Positions 52,394 to 61,088 of a stretch of DNA of 64,000 bases are shown piece after piece. The stretch is taken from positions 245,115 to 309,114 of the forward strand of contig NZ_FNBW01000007.1 in NCBI RefSeq assembly GCF_900102465.1, given 5' to 3'. The position numbers were made by a program, and so were the translations under genes. This DNA is from Thalassobaculum litoreum DSM 18839. GTDB lineage: Bacteria; Pseudomonadota; Alphaproteobacteria; Thalassobaculales; Thalassobaculaceae. The notes under the pieces were generated by a model that was not told the origin of the DNA, made no database searches, and saw only the letters and a program-made list of their open reading frames with translations. Numbering within the stretch: the stretch's first letter is position 1; every line of letters starts with the position of its first letter.

Positions 52394-52405
52394 CAGACCG
52401 GTCTG
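52394..52405. promoter_or_regulatory. TetR-type operator 2 (tetR side)
   Basis: CAGACCGGTCTG, a perfect 12-bp palindrome flanked by TATA on the left and CATA on the right, 38 bp before the tetR start. The core is similar to operators of NemR-like TetR repressors. Two sites in the divergent region suggest autoregulation and coordinate control of the AhpD-like gene. Confidence 0.75.
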
Positions 52406-52442
52406 CATAGTTGATAGACGCCCGAGACAAGGAGCGATTCCC

Positions 52443-53021
52443 GTGAAGTCCCGCCGCGACGAGCTCGTCGATACCGCCCTGCGCCTGTTCTATGCCCAGG
52501 GTTTCCACGCCACCGGGATCGACAAGGTCCTGGCCGAGGCCGGGGTGGCGAAGATGACCCTCTACAAGCACTTCCGCTCGAAGGACGAGCTGATCCTGGC
52601 GGCGCTGCACCGGCGTGACGAGCAGTTCCGCAACTGGTTGATGGGCGAGATGGAGCGGGCCTCCGCCGATCCGCGTGAGCGGCTGCTCGCCATGTTCGAC
52701 GCGCTGGAGGAGTGGTTCGAGGGGCGCGCCTTCAAGGGGATGGGCTTTTCCGGCTGCGTCTTCATCAACGCCGCCGGCGAGTTCGCCGATGCCGACCACC
52801 CGGCCCACCGGTCGTCCTGCGAGCACAAGCGGCTGATCGTCGACTACCTGGCGAAGCTCTGCGCCGACGCGGGCGCCCGCGATCCCCACGCCCTGGCGGA
52901 ACAGCTCGCCCTGCTGAAGGAAGGCGCCATCGTCACCGCCCAGGTCCGCGGCATCCCCGACGCCGCGAAGACCGCCAAGGCCATGGCGCAGGGCATCATC
53001 GACGCGGCGCTGGCGGCGTAA
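52443..53021 (+). CDS. TetR-family transcriptional repressor
   Basis: 192 residues from GTG 52443, with AGGAG upstream. The N-terminal helix-turn-helix domain RRDELVDTALRLFYAQGFHATGIDKVLAEAGVAKMTLYKHFRSKDELILAAL is unmistakable. The ligand domain includes GFSGCVFINAAGEFADADHPAHRSSCEHKRLIVDYL with two Cys (about 101 and 121) that could sense electrophiles. It is divergent from the AhpD-like gene, with two matching palindromes in the roughly 190-bp gap. Confidence 0.94.
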   Translation: MKSRRDELVDTALRLFYAQGFHATGIDKVLAEAGVAKMTLYKHFRSKDELILAALHRRDEQFRNWLMGEMERASADPRERLLAMFDALEEWFEGRAFKGMGFSGCVFINAAGEFADADHPAHRSSCEHKRLIVDYLAKLCADAGARDPHALAEQLALLKEGAIVTAQVRGIPDAAKTAKAMAQGIIDAALAA

Positions 53022-53044
53022 GTCTCCAGCATGGCGGCACCGGC

Positions 53045-54022
53045 CTACCGGTAGGTGCGGTCCTCGAGCGGCGTCGTGGCGATGGCGTCGCGCAGGGCGG
53101 CGAGCAGCATCTCCTCCGCCCGGTTCTTCGCCGTCTTCCGGTTCCAGACCAGATAGACGTCGATCGCCGGCAGCGGATCGTAGGGCGGCACCTGCCACAG
53201 CCGCCCGTCGGCCACGTCGCGGGCGGCCACGTGCACCGGCAGCGGGCCGATGCCGATGCCGGTGTAGATCATCCGCGTGACCTCCTCCAGGTTGCTCGAC
53301 ATGCCGGTGATCCGCTGGCCGAGCTCGGCCTGGGCCCGCATCAGCGTGACCGGCTTCAGGGCGTCGTGCAGCCGGTCGGTCTCGAAGCTGACCGTGTTGT
53401 GGCCGGCGAGATCGGCCAGGGTCAGGTCGGTGCGGCCGAACAGGCTGTGATACGGCCCGCAGAACAGCCCGAAGAACTCGCGGTAGAGCTGTTCGTATTC
53501 GAGCTGCGGATTCGGCTCGCGCACCAGGCAGATCGCGAAGGAGGCGCGCTTGGCCATCACCTCGGCGACGGCGTCGGCGCTGGACAGCACATCCATCGAC
53601 AGGCTGACCCCCGGATTGGCCCGGTGGAACTCGGCCAGCACCCGGTCGAACAGCGGACAGACCACATGGCTCGCCACGGCGATCGTGACATGGCCGCGGA
53701 TCTCGTCGGTGATCTCGCGCATCAGGGTCGACAGCCGCAGCACCGAGCCGTGGATCTCCAGCGCCGCCTGATAGAGCAGCTGCCCCGCGTCGGTCAGGGC
53801 GTAATGTCCGGGCGACCGGTCGATCAGCCGGCGTCCGAGCCGGTCCTCCAGCTTCTTCAGGGCGGTGGAGACGGACGGCTGCTTCAGGCTGAGCCGTTGG
53901 GCGGCCTCGGTCACCGACCGGCTCTCCGCCAGCACCACGAAGGTGCGCAGCAGGTTCCAGTCGAGCTCGCGGGCGATCCGCTCCGGTTGATGGTGCCTGT
54001 CGATGTCGAGCATAGATTTCAT
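53045..54022 (-). CDS. LysR-family transcriptional regulator
   Basis: 325 residues. The N-terminal winged helix is LDWNLLRTFVVLAESRSVTEAAQRLSLKQPSVSTALKKLEDRLGRRLIDRS, and the C-terminal periplasmic-binding-like effector domain spans about 105-310 (VTIAVASHVVCPLFDRVLAEFHRANPGVSLSMDVLSS, GIGIGPLPVHVA). The ATG at 54022 could also be 54013. It is divergent from the ABC/flavoprotein operon starting at 54131 and is its likely activator. The short gap between them is AT-rich. Confidence 0.93.
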   Translation of the reverse strand: MKSMLDIDRHHQPERIARELDWNLLRTFVVLAESRSVTEAAQRLSLKQPSVSTALKKLEDRLGRRLIDRSPGHYALTDAGQLLYQAALEIHGSVLRLSTLMREITDEIRGHVTIAVASHVVCPLFDRVLAEFHRANPGVSLSMDVLSSADAVAEVMAKRASFAICLVREPNPQLEYEQLYREFFGLFCGPYHSLFGRTDLTLADLAGHNTVSFETDRLHDALKPVTLMRAQAELGQRITGMSSNLEEVTRMIYTGIGIGPLPVHVAARDVADGRLWQVPPYDPLPAIDVYLVWNRKTAKNRAEEMLLAALRDAIATTPLEDRTYR

Positions 54023-54076
54023 CGATAATCAGAATACATCATATCTATTTGAACTATGGTTAAGGACTTCGCAAGC

Positions 54077-54122
54077 TTTCCGTGCTCACAGCAACGAAGT
54101 TTCCGTGCTCACAGCAACGAAG
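54077..54122. repeat. Perfect 23-bp tandem duplication in the leader of the second Pot-like operon
   Basis: The 23 bases at 54077-54099 (starting tttccgtgctcac, ending caacgaag) are repeated exactly at 54100-54122. The array ends 8 bp before the permease start codon, so it forms part of the 5' leader. Confidence 0.9.
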
Positions 54123-54130
54123 GCTGACGC

Positions 54131-54997
54131 ATGTCGGTTGAAGCGCGCGAAGCCCGCCAGCCCTGGATCCTTCTGTCGCCGGCCCTGACCGCGGTCGGGC
54201 TGCTGCTGTTCGTGCCGCTGATCTTCATCGTGGTCTACAGCTTCTGGCTGCGGACGGCCTCTGGCGCCGATCAGGTCGGCTTCTTCCTCGACAACTGGCA
54301 GGAAGCGCTCACCGACCGGTTCTACCGCGACATCCTGCTCTCGACCCTGCGGATCGCGGCGATCACCACCCTGGTCTGCGCGCTGATGGGCTATCCAGCG
54401 GCGTATTTCATCGCCCGGTCGCGCGGCAACAAGGCGATCCTGCTGCTGCTGCTCATGCTGCCGTTCTGGATCAGCTACATCATCCGCACGATGAGCTGGA
54501 TCAACATCCTCGGGGTGTCCGGCGCGCTCAACACCGCGCTGATGTGGACCGGTCTGATCTCCGAGCCGATCCAGATGCTCTACAACGAGCCGACGGTGAT
54601 CCTCGGCCTGGTCCACTTCCTGCTGCCGTTCATGATCCTCAACGTCTATGTCAGCCTCGACGGCATCGATCAGACGCTGGAGGAGGCGGCGACCTCGCTC
54701 GGCGCCAACCGGTGGGAGGCGTTCCTGCAGGTCACCCTGCCGCTGTCGCTGCCCGGCCTCGCCGCTGGCGGGCTGCTCTGCTTCGTGCTCGGCGCGGGCA
54801 CCTACATCACGCCGCTGGTCCTGGGCGGGCCGAGCGACGCCATGTTCGCCAACCTGGTCTTCGAGGCCATCATCACCCAGCTCAACTGGCCACTGGGCTC
54901 GGCTCTCAGCCTGATGCTGTTGGCCGTGCTCGGCCTGCTGGTGGCGATCTACAACCGCTACCTGGGCATGGCCCAGCTCATGAAGGGGCTCGGGTGA
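54131..54997 (+). CDS. ABC transporter permease, PotB type
   Basis: 288 residues with six predicted helices; normal family length, unlike the 534-residue homologue at 9235-10839. Landmarks: WILLSPALTAVGLLLFVPLIFIVVYSFW, LLLLLMLPFWISYIIRTMSWINILG, and the EAA loop LEEAATSLGANRWEAFLQVTLPLSLPG. The gene order permease - permease - binding protein - ATPase - oxidase is reversed compared with the first cluster. The stop overlaps the next start (TGATG). Confidence 0.94.
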   Translation: MSVEAREARQPWILLSPALTAVGLLLFVPLIFIVVYSFWLRTASGADQVGFFLDNWQEALTDRFYRDILLSTLRIAAITTLVCALMGYPAAYFIARSRGNKAILLLLLMLPFWISYIIRTMSWINILGVSGALNTALMWTGLISEPIQMLYNEPTVILGLVHFLLPFMILNVYVSLDGIDQTLEEAATSLGANRWEAFLQVTLPLSLPGLAAGGLLCFVLGAGTYITPLVLGGPSDAMFANLVFEAIITQLNWPLGSALSLMLLAVLGLLVAIYNRYLGMAQLMKGLG

Positions 54998-55800
54998 TGC
55001 GGAGCGCGAGCGGCCTGGGGTGGCACCTGATCCGCGGCTGGGCGCTGCTGGTCTATGTCTTCATGTTCCTGCCGGTGGCGGTGGTGGTGCTGCTGAGCTT
55101 CAACGCCAGCCAGTTCGGCAGCTTCCCGATGACCGGCCTGTCGTTCCGCTGGTTCGTCGAACTGGCGGAGAACGAGGCGATCCTGCGGGCGTTCGAGACC
55201 TCCATCGTGCTCGGCCTGCTGACCTCGATCATCTCCACCACGCTGGGCGTGCTCGCCAGTCTCGCCCTGGTGCGCTACCGGGTGCCGGGCGCCAACGCGA
55301 TCTCCACCCTGCTGATCGCGCCGATCCTGGTGCCCGAGGTGGTGCTGGCGGTGGCGCTGCTGCTGTTCCTCAACTTCCTCGGCATCCACAAGAGCTTCGC
55401 GCTGCTGCTCTTCGGCCACGTCATCTTCACGCTGCCCTTCGTGATTCTCGTGGTGCAGGCCCGTCTGGTCGGCATCAAGCGCGAGGTCGAGGAAGCCGCC
55501 CTGAGCCTGGGCGCCAACCCGGTCCAGACCTTCTTCCAGATCACCCTGCCGCTGATGCTGCCGGCGGTGCTGGCGGGCGCCCTGTTCGCCTTCACCATCA
55601 GCTTCGACGACATCACCGGCACCCTGTTCTGGAAGCCCGGTGGGGTTGAGACGATCCCCACCCAGATCTTCGCCATGCTCCGCAACTCGATCTCTCCGGA
55701 GATCAACGCGCTCGGCACGGTGATGATCGTCATGACCGTCGGCCTGCCGCTGCTGGGAGTGGCGGTGGCCCGGCGCCTCGCCCAACGCAGCGGGGGCTGA
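54997..55800 (+). CDS. ABC transporter permease, PotC type
   Basis: 267 residues, ATG overlapping the previous stop by one base. Six hydrophobic helices; EAA loop VEEAALSLGANPVQTFFQITLPLMLPA and SFDDITGTLFWKPGGVETIPTQIFAML are PotC/YdcV features. It forms the heterodimeric channel with the preceding permease. Confidence 0.94.
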   Translation: MRSASGLGWHLIRGWALLVYVFMFLPVAVVVLLSFNASQFGSFPMTGLSFRWFVELAENEAILRAFETSIVLGLLTSIISTTLGVLASLALVRYRVPGANAISTLLIAPILVPEVVLAVALLLFLNFLGIHKSFALLLFGHVIFTLPFVILVVQARLVGIKREVEEAALSLGANPVQTFFQITLPLMLPAVLAGALFAFTISFDDITGTLFWKPGGVETIPTQIFAMLRNSISPEINALGTVMIVMTVGLPLLGVAVARRLAQRSGG

Positions 55801-55840
55801 CACCGATTTTGGAACACCAAGACGCAAACAGGAGAGCTTC

Positions 55841-56995
55841 ATGACCGACAAGATGGACACCACCACCCGCCTGGAGCGGCTGCGCGAGCGCTACATGAAC
55901 GGCGACCTGGATCGTCGCGGCTTCCTCGGACTGATCGGCGCCGCCGGTCTCGCCTACGGCGTCCACACGCCGTTCGCCCGGCATGCCCTTGCCGCCAATG
56001 TCAGCCAGGTCCGGTTCGACGGCTGGGGCGGCGTGGTCTCCGAGGCGTTCCGCGAGTACGCCTTCGATCCCTACACCAAGCAGACCGGCATCGAAGTGGT
56101 CGACGGCACCTTCGGCGGCGGCGACGAGTATCTGTCCCGCGTGAAGGCCAGTCAGACCGGCGAGTACAACATCGCCCATCTGTCCGGCGTGTTCGACTAT
56201 GCCCGCTACCACAATCTCGGCCTGTCCTCGGAGCTGAACGAGGCCAACATCCCGAACCTGAAATACGTCATCCCCAAGCTGGTCGACGTGTTCCGGGCGG
56301 TGACCGACGGCAAGCTGTCCTGCGTGCCCTACGACTACGGCACCACGGGCATCGCCTATAACCGCAAGCACATCTCCGACGACGAGATGAAGGAGAAGGG
56401 GGCCAAGATCCTCATCGACGAGCGCCTGAAGGACAAGATCTCCGGCTGGGGCGACTGGCGCACGCGGATCTGGTTCGGCGCCCTGCAGACCGGCCAGGAC
56501 CCGAACAACGCGAGCGACATGGACGCGATCTGGGACGCCATCCGCGCCCATCGCGACCTGTCCCTGAAGTACTGGGGCTCGGGCGCGGAGCTGATGAGCC
56601 TGCTGGCCGAGGAGGAGATCTACGTCACCGAGGGCTGGTCCGGCCGGATCTACGCGCTGCAGGAGCAGGGCCACGACATCGGCTACATGGACCCGCCGAA
56701 CGGCTACGGCTGGCAGGAATGCCTGTTCGTCATCAAGGGCTCGCCGATGGAGCCCTGCGAGGAGCTGCTGAACTTCATGCTGGCGCCGGAGACCTCGATC
56801 GCCGTGGCCGAGGGCCAGAACTACCCGCCGGCGCTGGATCCGCAGAAGGTCGATCTCGGCGACAAGATCCCGACCCTGCCGGCCTTCGATCCGACCGGCA
56901 AGCTCGCCGGCCTGACCTTCGCCGATCCGCAGTACTGGAACAGCAACGAGGCCGACTGGTCCAAGACCTTCGGCCGGGTCCAGAAGGGCTACTAA
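55841..56995 (+). CDS. Periplasmic solute-binding protein, PotD-like, Tat-exported
   Basis: 384 residues. The N-terminus has a twin-arginine signal (DLDRRGFLGLIGAAGLAYG, about residues 23-42) ending near ALA-ANV, so export is probably folded via Tat, unlike the Sec-type homologue at 10948. The mature fold has VRFDGWGGVVSEAFREYAFDPYTKQTG, VPYDYGTTGIAYNRKHI, and EEEIYVTEGWSGRIYALQEQGHDIGYMDPPNG. Ligand unknown; the adjacent DAO-type oxidase suggests an amine or N-substituted amino acid. A stem-loop follows the stop. Confidence 0.94.
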   Translation: MTDKMDTTTRLERLRERYMNGDLDRRGFLGLIGAAGLAYGVHTPFARHALAANVSQVRFDGWGGVVSEAFREYAFDPYTKQTGIEVVDGTFGGGDEYLSRVKASQTGEYNIAHLSGVFDYARYHNLGLSSELNEANIPNLKYVIPKLVDVFRAVTDGKLSCVPYDYGTTGIAYNRKHISDDEMKEKGAKILIDERLKDKISGWGDWRTRIWFGALQTGQDPNNASDMDAIWDAIRAHRDLSLKYWGSGAELMSLLAEEEIYVTEGWSGRIYALQEQGHDIGYMDPPNGYGWQECLFVIKGSPMEPCEELLNFMLAPETSIAVAEGQNYPPALDPQKVDLGDKIPTLPAFDPTGKLAGLTFADPQYWNSNEADWSKTFGRVQKGY

Positions 56996-57002
56996 GACGA
57001 CA

Positions 57003-57030
57003 GCCCCCTCCGGTAGCTGCCGGAGGGGGC
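57003..57030 (+). terminator. Intercistronic stem-loop after the second Pot-like binding-protein gene
   Basis: Perfect 11-bp stem (gccccctccgg/ccggagggggc) with 6-nt loop TAGCTG, 7 nt after the stop and 35 nt before the ATPase start. No T-run follows, so mRNA stabilisation or weak attenuation is more likely than full termination. Confidence 0.65.
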
Positions 57031-57064
57031 CTCACGCATCCAGTGAACGGGCGGGAGTGTCCAG

Positions 57065-58138
57065 GTGAGCTCGGTAGTCCTCAAGAACATCGTCAAGCGG
57101 TTCGGCAGCTACACCGCCGTCCATCCGTCCGACCTGGAGATCCAGGAGGGGGATTTCGTCACCCTGCTCGGCCCGTCGGGCTGCGGCAAGACGACGACCC
57201 TGCGGATGATCGCCGGCCTGCTCGACCCGAGCGAGGGCGAGATCCTGATCGGCGGCAAGCGGGTCAACGACGTCCCGATCCACAAGCGCAACCTGGGCAT
57301 CGTGTTCCAGAACTACGCGCTGTTCCCGCACAAGACGGTGGCCGACAACGTCGCCTTCGGCCTGAAGTACCGGAATGTCTCGAAGGACGAGATCGCCCGC
57401 CGGGTCGAGGAGGCCCTGAACCTGGTCCAGCTCCCCCATGTGGGCGGGCGCTATCCCAAGGAGCTGTCCGGCGGCCAGCAGCAGCGCATCGCGCTGGCCC
57501 GCGCCATCGTCATCGAGCCTGACGTGCTTCTGCTCGACGAGCCGCTGTCGGCCCTGGACGCCAATCTGCGCGAGGACATGCGCGTGGAGCTGAAGCGCAT
57601 CCAGCACCAGATCGGCGTGACCACCGTCTTCGTCACCCACGACCAGTCCGAGGCGCTGGCCATGTCCGACCGCATCGTGGTGATGAGCGGCGGGCGGATC
57701 GAGCAGGTCGGCACGCCGGAGGAGGTCTACAACCGGCCGCGCAGCGAGTTCGTCGCCAACTTCCTCGGCGCCTCCAACATCCTGGACGGCGTTTGCCGGG
57801 AGCGCGGGGCGGAGACGGCAACGCTGGAGGTTCCGCTGTTCGGCACGGTACCGGTGCCGCAGGACAAGGCGGCCGGCATTTCCGACGGACCGGCCAAGCT
57901 GGTGCTGCGGGCGGAGAAGCTGACCCTGATGGACGCGCGCGCCGACATCACCGGGATGATCGCCGCCGACGCGACGGTGGAGACCGTCGACTACCAGGGC
58001 CAGACCGTGCGCTATTTCGTGCGGGCCGGCGACCGGTCCTTCCAGGCGATCAACATGATCAACGAACGTCCGTTCCCGGAAGGCAGCGCGGTCAAGATCG
58101 CGTTCCGGTCGCAGGACTGCGCGGCACTGCCGGGCTGA
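57065..58138 (+). CDS. ABC transporter ATP-binding protein, PotA type
   Basis: 357 residues from GTG 57065 behind GGGAGTGTCCAG. Walker A GPSGCGKTT, Q-loop FQNYALFPHKTV, signature LSGGQQQRIALARAI, Walker B DVLLLDEPLSALD, H-loop VTHDQSEALAMSDR; a C-terminal TOBE region (about 240-355) with VETVDYQGQTVRYFVRAGDR. It energises the two permeases upstream. Confidence 0.96.
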   Translation: MSSVVLKNIVKRFGSYTAVHPSDLEIQEGDFVTLLGPSGCGKTTTLRMIAGLLDPSEGEILIGGKRVNDVPIHKRNLGIVFQNYALFPHKTVADNVAFGLKYRNVSKDEIARRVEEALNLVQLPHVGGRYPKELSGGQQQRIALARAIVIEPDVLLLDEPLSALDANLREDMRVELKRIQHQIGVTTVFVTHDQSEALAMSDRIVVMSGGRIEQVGTPEEVYNRPRSEFVANFLGASNILDGVCRERGAETATLEVPLFGTVPVPQDKAAGISDGPAKLVLRAEKLTLMDARADITGMIAADATVETVDYQGQTVRYFVRAGDRSFQAINMINERPFPEGSAVKIAFRSQDCAALPG

Positions 58139-58169
58139 CGCCCTCTCACCGACCCAAGTGGATCGTCTC

Positions 58170-59267
58170 ATGACCACGGCCGATGTCATCATCGTTGGCG
58201 GAGGGATCGCCGGCATCACCGCCGGCGCCTGCCTGGCCCGCGACCTCTCCGTCCTGGTTCTGGAGGGCGAGTCCCGGATCGGCTACCACGCCACCGGCCG
58301 CTCGGCGGCGATCCTGATCCGCAACTACGGCAACGCGACCCTGCGGGCGCTGAACCTGGCCTCGGCCCCGTTCCTGGAAGCGCCCGAGCATGTCAGCGAC
58401 GCGAGCCTGCTCAGCCCACGCGGCGAGATGCTGGTGGCGGGCGAGGAGGAACTGGCGGATCTGACAGCCTATGTCGAGGGATCGACCGGCATGGAGATCC
58501 TGACCGGCCGACAGGCCCAGGAACTGGTGCCGATCCTGCGGGCCGAGGCGATCGTCAAGGCGGCGATCGAATGGGACGCCCAGGACATCGACGTGGACCG
58601 GATGCTGTCTGGCTATGCCCGGCTGCTGCGCCGGCGCGGCGGTGTCGTGGAGACCGACGTGACGGTGCGCGAGATCCGCCGCGAGTCCGGCCACTGGACC
58701 GTCACCTCCGATCGCGGGACCTATTCCTCCGCCATCGTCATCAACGCCGCCGGCGCCTGGGCGGGTGTCATAGGGCAGATGGCCGGCGCCACCGAGGTTC
58801 CGCTCGCCCCGCTGCGCCGCTCGGCCGCGATCCTGCCCGCTCCGGAGGCGCATGACATCTCCCGCTGGCCGCTCTTCGCCCCGGCGACCGAGGCCTGGTA
58901 CGCCAAGCCGGAGGCCGGCAAGCTGCTGGTCAGCCCGGCCGACGAGGACCCGGTGGAACCGCATGACGCCTGGGCCGACGACATGGTGCTGGCCGAAGGT
59001 CTGGACCGGTTCGAGCGCGCCGTCGACTACACGGTCACCCGGGTGGAGACCAGTTGGGCGGGGCTGCGGACCTTCGCTCCCGACCGAAGCCCGGTGGTCG
59101 GCATGGACCCGGCCGCCGACGGGTTCTTCTGGCTGGCGGGGCAGGGCGGCTACGGCGTCCAGACCGCGCCGGCCCTGTCGACGCTGACGTCGGAACTGAT
59201 CCTCGGCGGCCCGACGAGCCTCGCCACGGGGGTCGTCGACGCCCTCTCGCCGGGCCGCTTCTCCTAG
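58170..59267 (+). CDS. DAO-family FAD-dependent oxidoreductase
   Basis: 365 residues from ATG 58170 (a GTG four codons earlier is possible). FAD-binding ADVIIVGGGIAGITAGACLARDLSVLVLEGE; ATGRSAAILIRNYGNATLRALN; VINAAGAWAGVIGQMAG; and VETSWAGLRTFAPDRSPVVGMDP ... GFFWLAGQGGYGVQTAPAL near the end are D-amino-acid/glycine/sarcosine-oxidase family features. Lacking a GcvT domain, it is a simple amine or amino-acid oxidase or dehydrogenase. 31 bp after the ATPase gene in the same operon, so it probably oxidises the imported substrate. Confidence 0.93.
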   Translation: MTTADVIIVGGGIAGITAGACLARDLSVLVLEGESRIGYHATGRSAAILIRNYGNATLRALNLASAPFLEAPEHVSDASLLSPRGEMLVAGEEELADLTAYVEGSTGMEILTGRQAQELVPILRAEAIVKAAIEWDAQDIDVDRMLSGYARLLRRRGGVVETDVTVREIRRESGHWTVTSDRGTYSSAIVINAAGAWAGVIGQMAGATEVPLAPLRRSAAILPAPEAHDISRWPLFAPATEAWYAKPEAGKLLVSPADEDPVEPHDAWADDMVLAEGLDRFERAVDYTVTRVETSWAGLRTFAPDRSPVVGMDPAADGFFWLAGQGGYGVQTAPALSTLTSELILGGPTSLATGVVDALSPGRFS

Positions 59268-59694
59268 GTTTCTAAGCTCGGCCCAGGATCCCGACCGGCC
59301 GCTCTTCCGCGCCACTGCCGTCGATGCGCGTCATCGATGCGCGCCGCCGATTCGGGCCGGAGTGCCGGACAGCCGTTTGACCTGACGCAGGCTCGCCGCC
59401 CTCCAATCCTTGCCGCCGGCGCAGAGCGCGGGGCGCTGCCCATGGCAGCCTGTGAGCATGGCACCCGGGTTGACCGGTTCCACGGCTCGGTGACTTTACC
59501 TATTATTCTTTTGGGGCAAGTTTCGTAAAATCCTGTCCAGGCGCGGGAGTTCATAGTGGAAATCTCATTCATGATCTTCAGAATGAGCTGCCGTGAAATG
59601 TCCGCATGCGACGACAGCATCGCGCGTCGGAGTTGCTGATAGGCCATCCGGCGTGACATCTGGAACCGCCGGGTCAAATCACACCGAAGGTTCT
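59268..59694. other. Intergenic region before the AraC gene
   Basis: 427 bp without a recognisable gene. A short AT-rich patch (about 59490-59530, TTATTCTTTTGGGGC) may be the AraC promoter. No clear dyad, RNA or remnant is seen. Confidence 0.5.
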
Positions 59695-60747
59695 ATGGCT
59701 GACCAGGGAATTCCTAGGTTCTCGATTGTGCCGGGCGAAGTAACGCCAGTGGAGCACTTCGCGCGCCTGCGGCAGGCGGTGGAGCCGTATGTCGACTCGA
59801 CACCCTTGCGCGACGTCTCCCGGATGCCCGAGCTGCCGTTCATCCATCAGTATCACATGGGGCGGTTGCTGTTCGCGGAGACCCGCATGATTCACCAGCG
59901 GTCGCGCCGCGATGCCGGGTGGATCCGCCGCAACGACGTCGGCCATGTGCTGGTCCAGGCGTTCATCACCGGCGGCGGCGCCTCCCTGCATGGTGGGCGG
60001 GAGTACAGGACCGTCCCGAACGGCATTGTCGCCGCGAACATGTGCTTTGAGCTGGACGCGGTTCTCACCGACAGCCACATCCTGACCCTGGTCGTCCCGC
60101 CGGAGGTGATCGAGGAGCACTTGCCGGTTCTGCGGGATGTGCGCGGCCCGCTGTTTGCGCCGGGTGCGGCGGCCGGCAAGGTATTCGCCGACTTCCTGAT
60201 CTCGCTGCGTCGGCATCTGCCGGACGCGTCGAGGGCGGATGCGCCCGTGTTGACCGACGCCGCGATCGGCCTCATGGCATCGCTGCTGTCGAAGGAGGAC
60301 ACCTCCTCGGCCGAGGCCAGCCGCGGGGTTCTGATGGCCGTGCAGCGGCATATCGACCAGCGGCTCGGCGATTTCGACCTCGGCGCCGACAGCCTCTGCG
60401 CCGAATTCGGCCTGTCCCGAACGTCGCTGTTCCGGATGTTCGAGGAGCTGGGCGGGGTGCGGGGATACATCCAGAGACGGCGGCTGATGGCCTGCTTCCG
60501 CGCGCTCAGCGAGCCGCGCAACCGGACGCGCCGGATCTTCGACATCGCGCTCGATTACGGCTTCAGCAACCCGAGCCACCTGAGCGTTCTGTTCCGCAGC
60601 CACTTCGGCATGTCGCCGAGCGAGGTTCGCGAGGCGGCCGGCGACCAGTTCACGCAAGATGGCACGGCATGGCGTCCGCCCGACGGCACCGGGCTGAGCA
60701 TCCCCGAACAGATGCGTCTGTGGAGCCGTCAGCTCGGATCGTCCTAG
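59695..60747 (+). CDS. AraC-family regulator with AraC_binding_2-type sensor
   Basis: 350 residues from ATG 59695 (GAAGG upstream; an in-frame ATG at 59593 adds an unrelated segment). Sensor about 20-200 (FAETRMIHQRSRRDAGWIRRNDVGHVLVQAFITGGG, ANMCFELDAVLTDSHILTLVVPPEVIEE). AraC domain about 240-330 (LGADSLCAEFGLSRTSLFRMFEELGGVRGYIQRRRLMACFRAL, IFDIALDYGFSNPSHLSVLFRSHFGMSPSEVREAAG). It may regulate the amine operon upstream or the surface-protein gene downstream; the sequence does not decide. Confidence 0.9.
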   Translation: MADQGIPRFSIVPGEVTPVEHFARLRQAVEPYVDSTPLRDVSRMPELPFIHQYHMGRLLFAETRMIHQRSRRDAGWIRRNDVGHVLVQAFITGGGASLHGGREYRTVPNGIVAANMCFELDAVLTDSHILTLVVPPEVIEEHLPVLRDVRGPLFAPGAAAGKVFADFLISLRRHLPDASRADAPVLTDAAIGLMASLLSKEDTSSAEASRGVLMAVQRHIDQRLGDFDLGADSLCAEFGLSRTSLFRMFEELGGVRGYIQRRRLMACFRALSEPRNRTRRIFDIALDYGFSNPSHLSVLFRSHFGMSPSEVREAAGDQFTQDGTAWRPPDGTGLSIPEQMRLWSRQLGSS

Positions 60748-61088
60748 AGCCGATATGGTCGGCGACTTTGTTCAAAGGCAATAAGATAGAGCACGACCGG
60801 GGCAGATCGAAACGATCCGGCCCGGCGATTCCCGTTGCGCGGATTTCGACGCGATTGGGACGCAATCGAAAGATTTCTGGGACTCCCTGAAAAGTTGATT
60901 TGCGCCGAAGGCGGCAAGGTTCTCCCGGGGGTGGACCGGGAGTCGGTCATGTCGAGCGTACCAGGTCCTCCCCGATGCGGTTCTCGCGGGGGAGGCCTGG
61001 ACATGACGTCTTTGGACAAACGCTCCGGAAGCGACCCGGTATCGGTCCGCCTTGCCGGCGACAGGCGTGGCGCGGAGGTCCGGGCCGC
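60748..61088. other. Leader region of the giant surface-protein gene
   Basis: 341 bp. It contains a large imperfect hairpin (60946-61007) and the GGAGG ribosome binding site at 61074-61078. No additional gene is evident. Confidence 0.5.
60946..61007 (+). promoter_or_regulatory. Long bulged stem-loop in the leader of the surface-protein gene
   Basis: GTCATGT (60946-60952) pairs with ACATGAC (61001-61007), and CCAGG-t-CCTCCCC (60961-60973) pairs with GGGGAGG-CCTGG (60989-61000), leaving an 8-nt one-sided bulge and a roughly 15-nt loop. About 19 bp in total, 81 bp before the ATG. It does not match a riboswitch class I can recognise. Confidence 0.4.
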
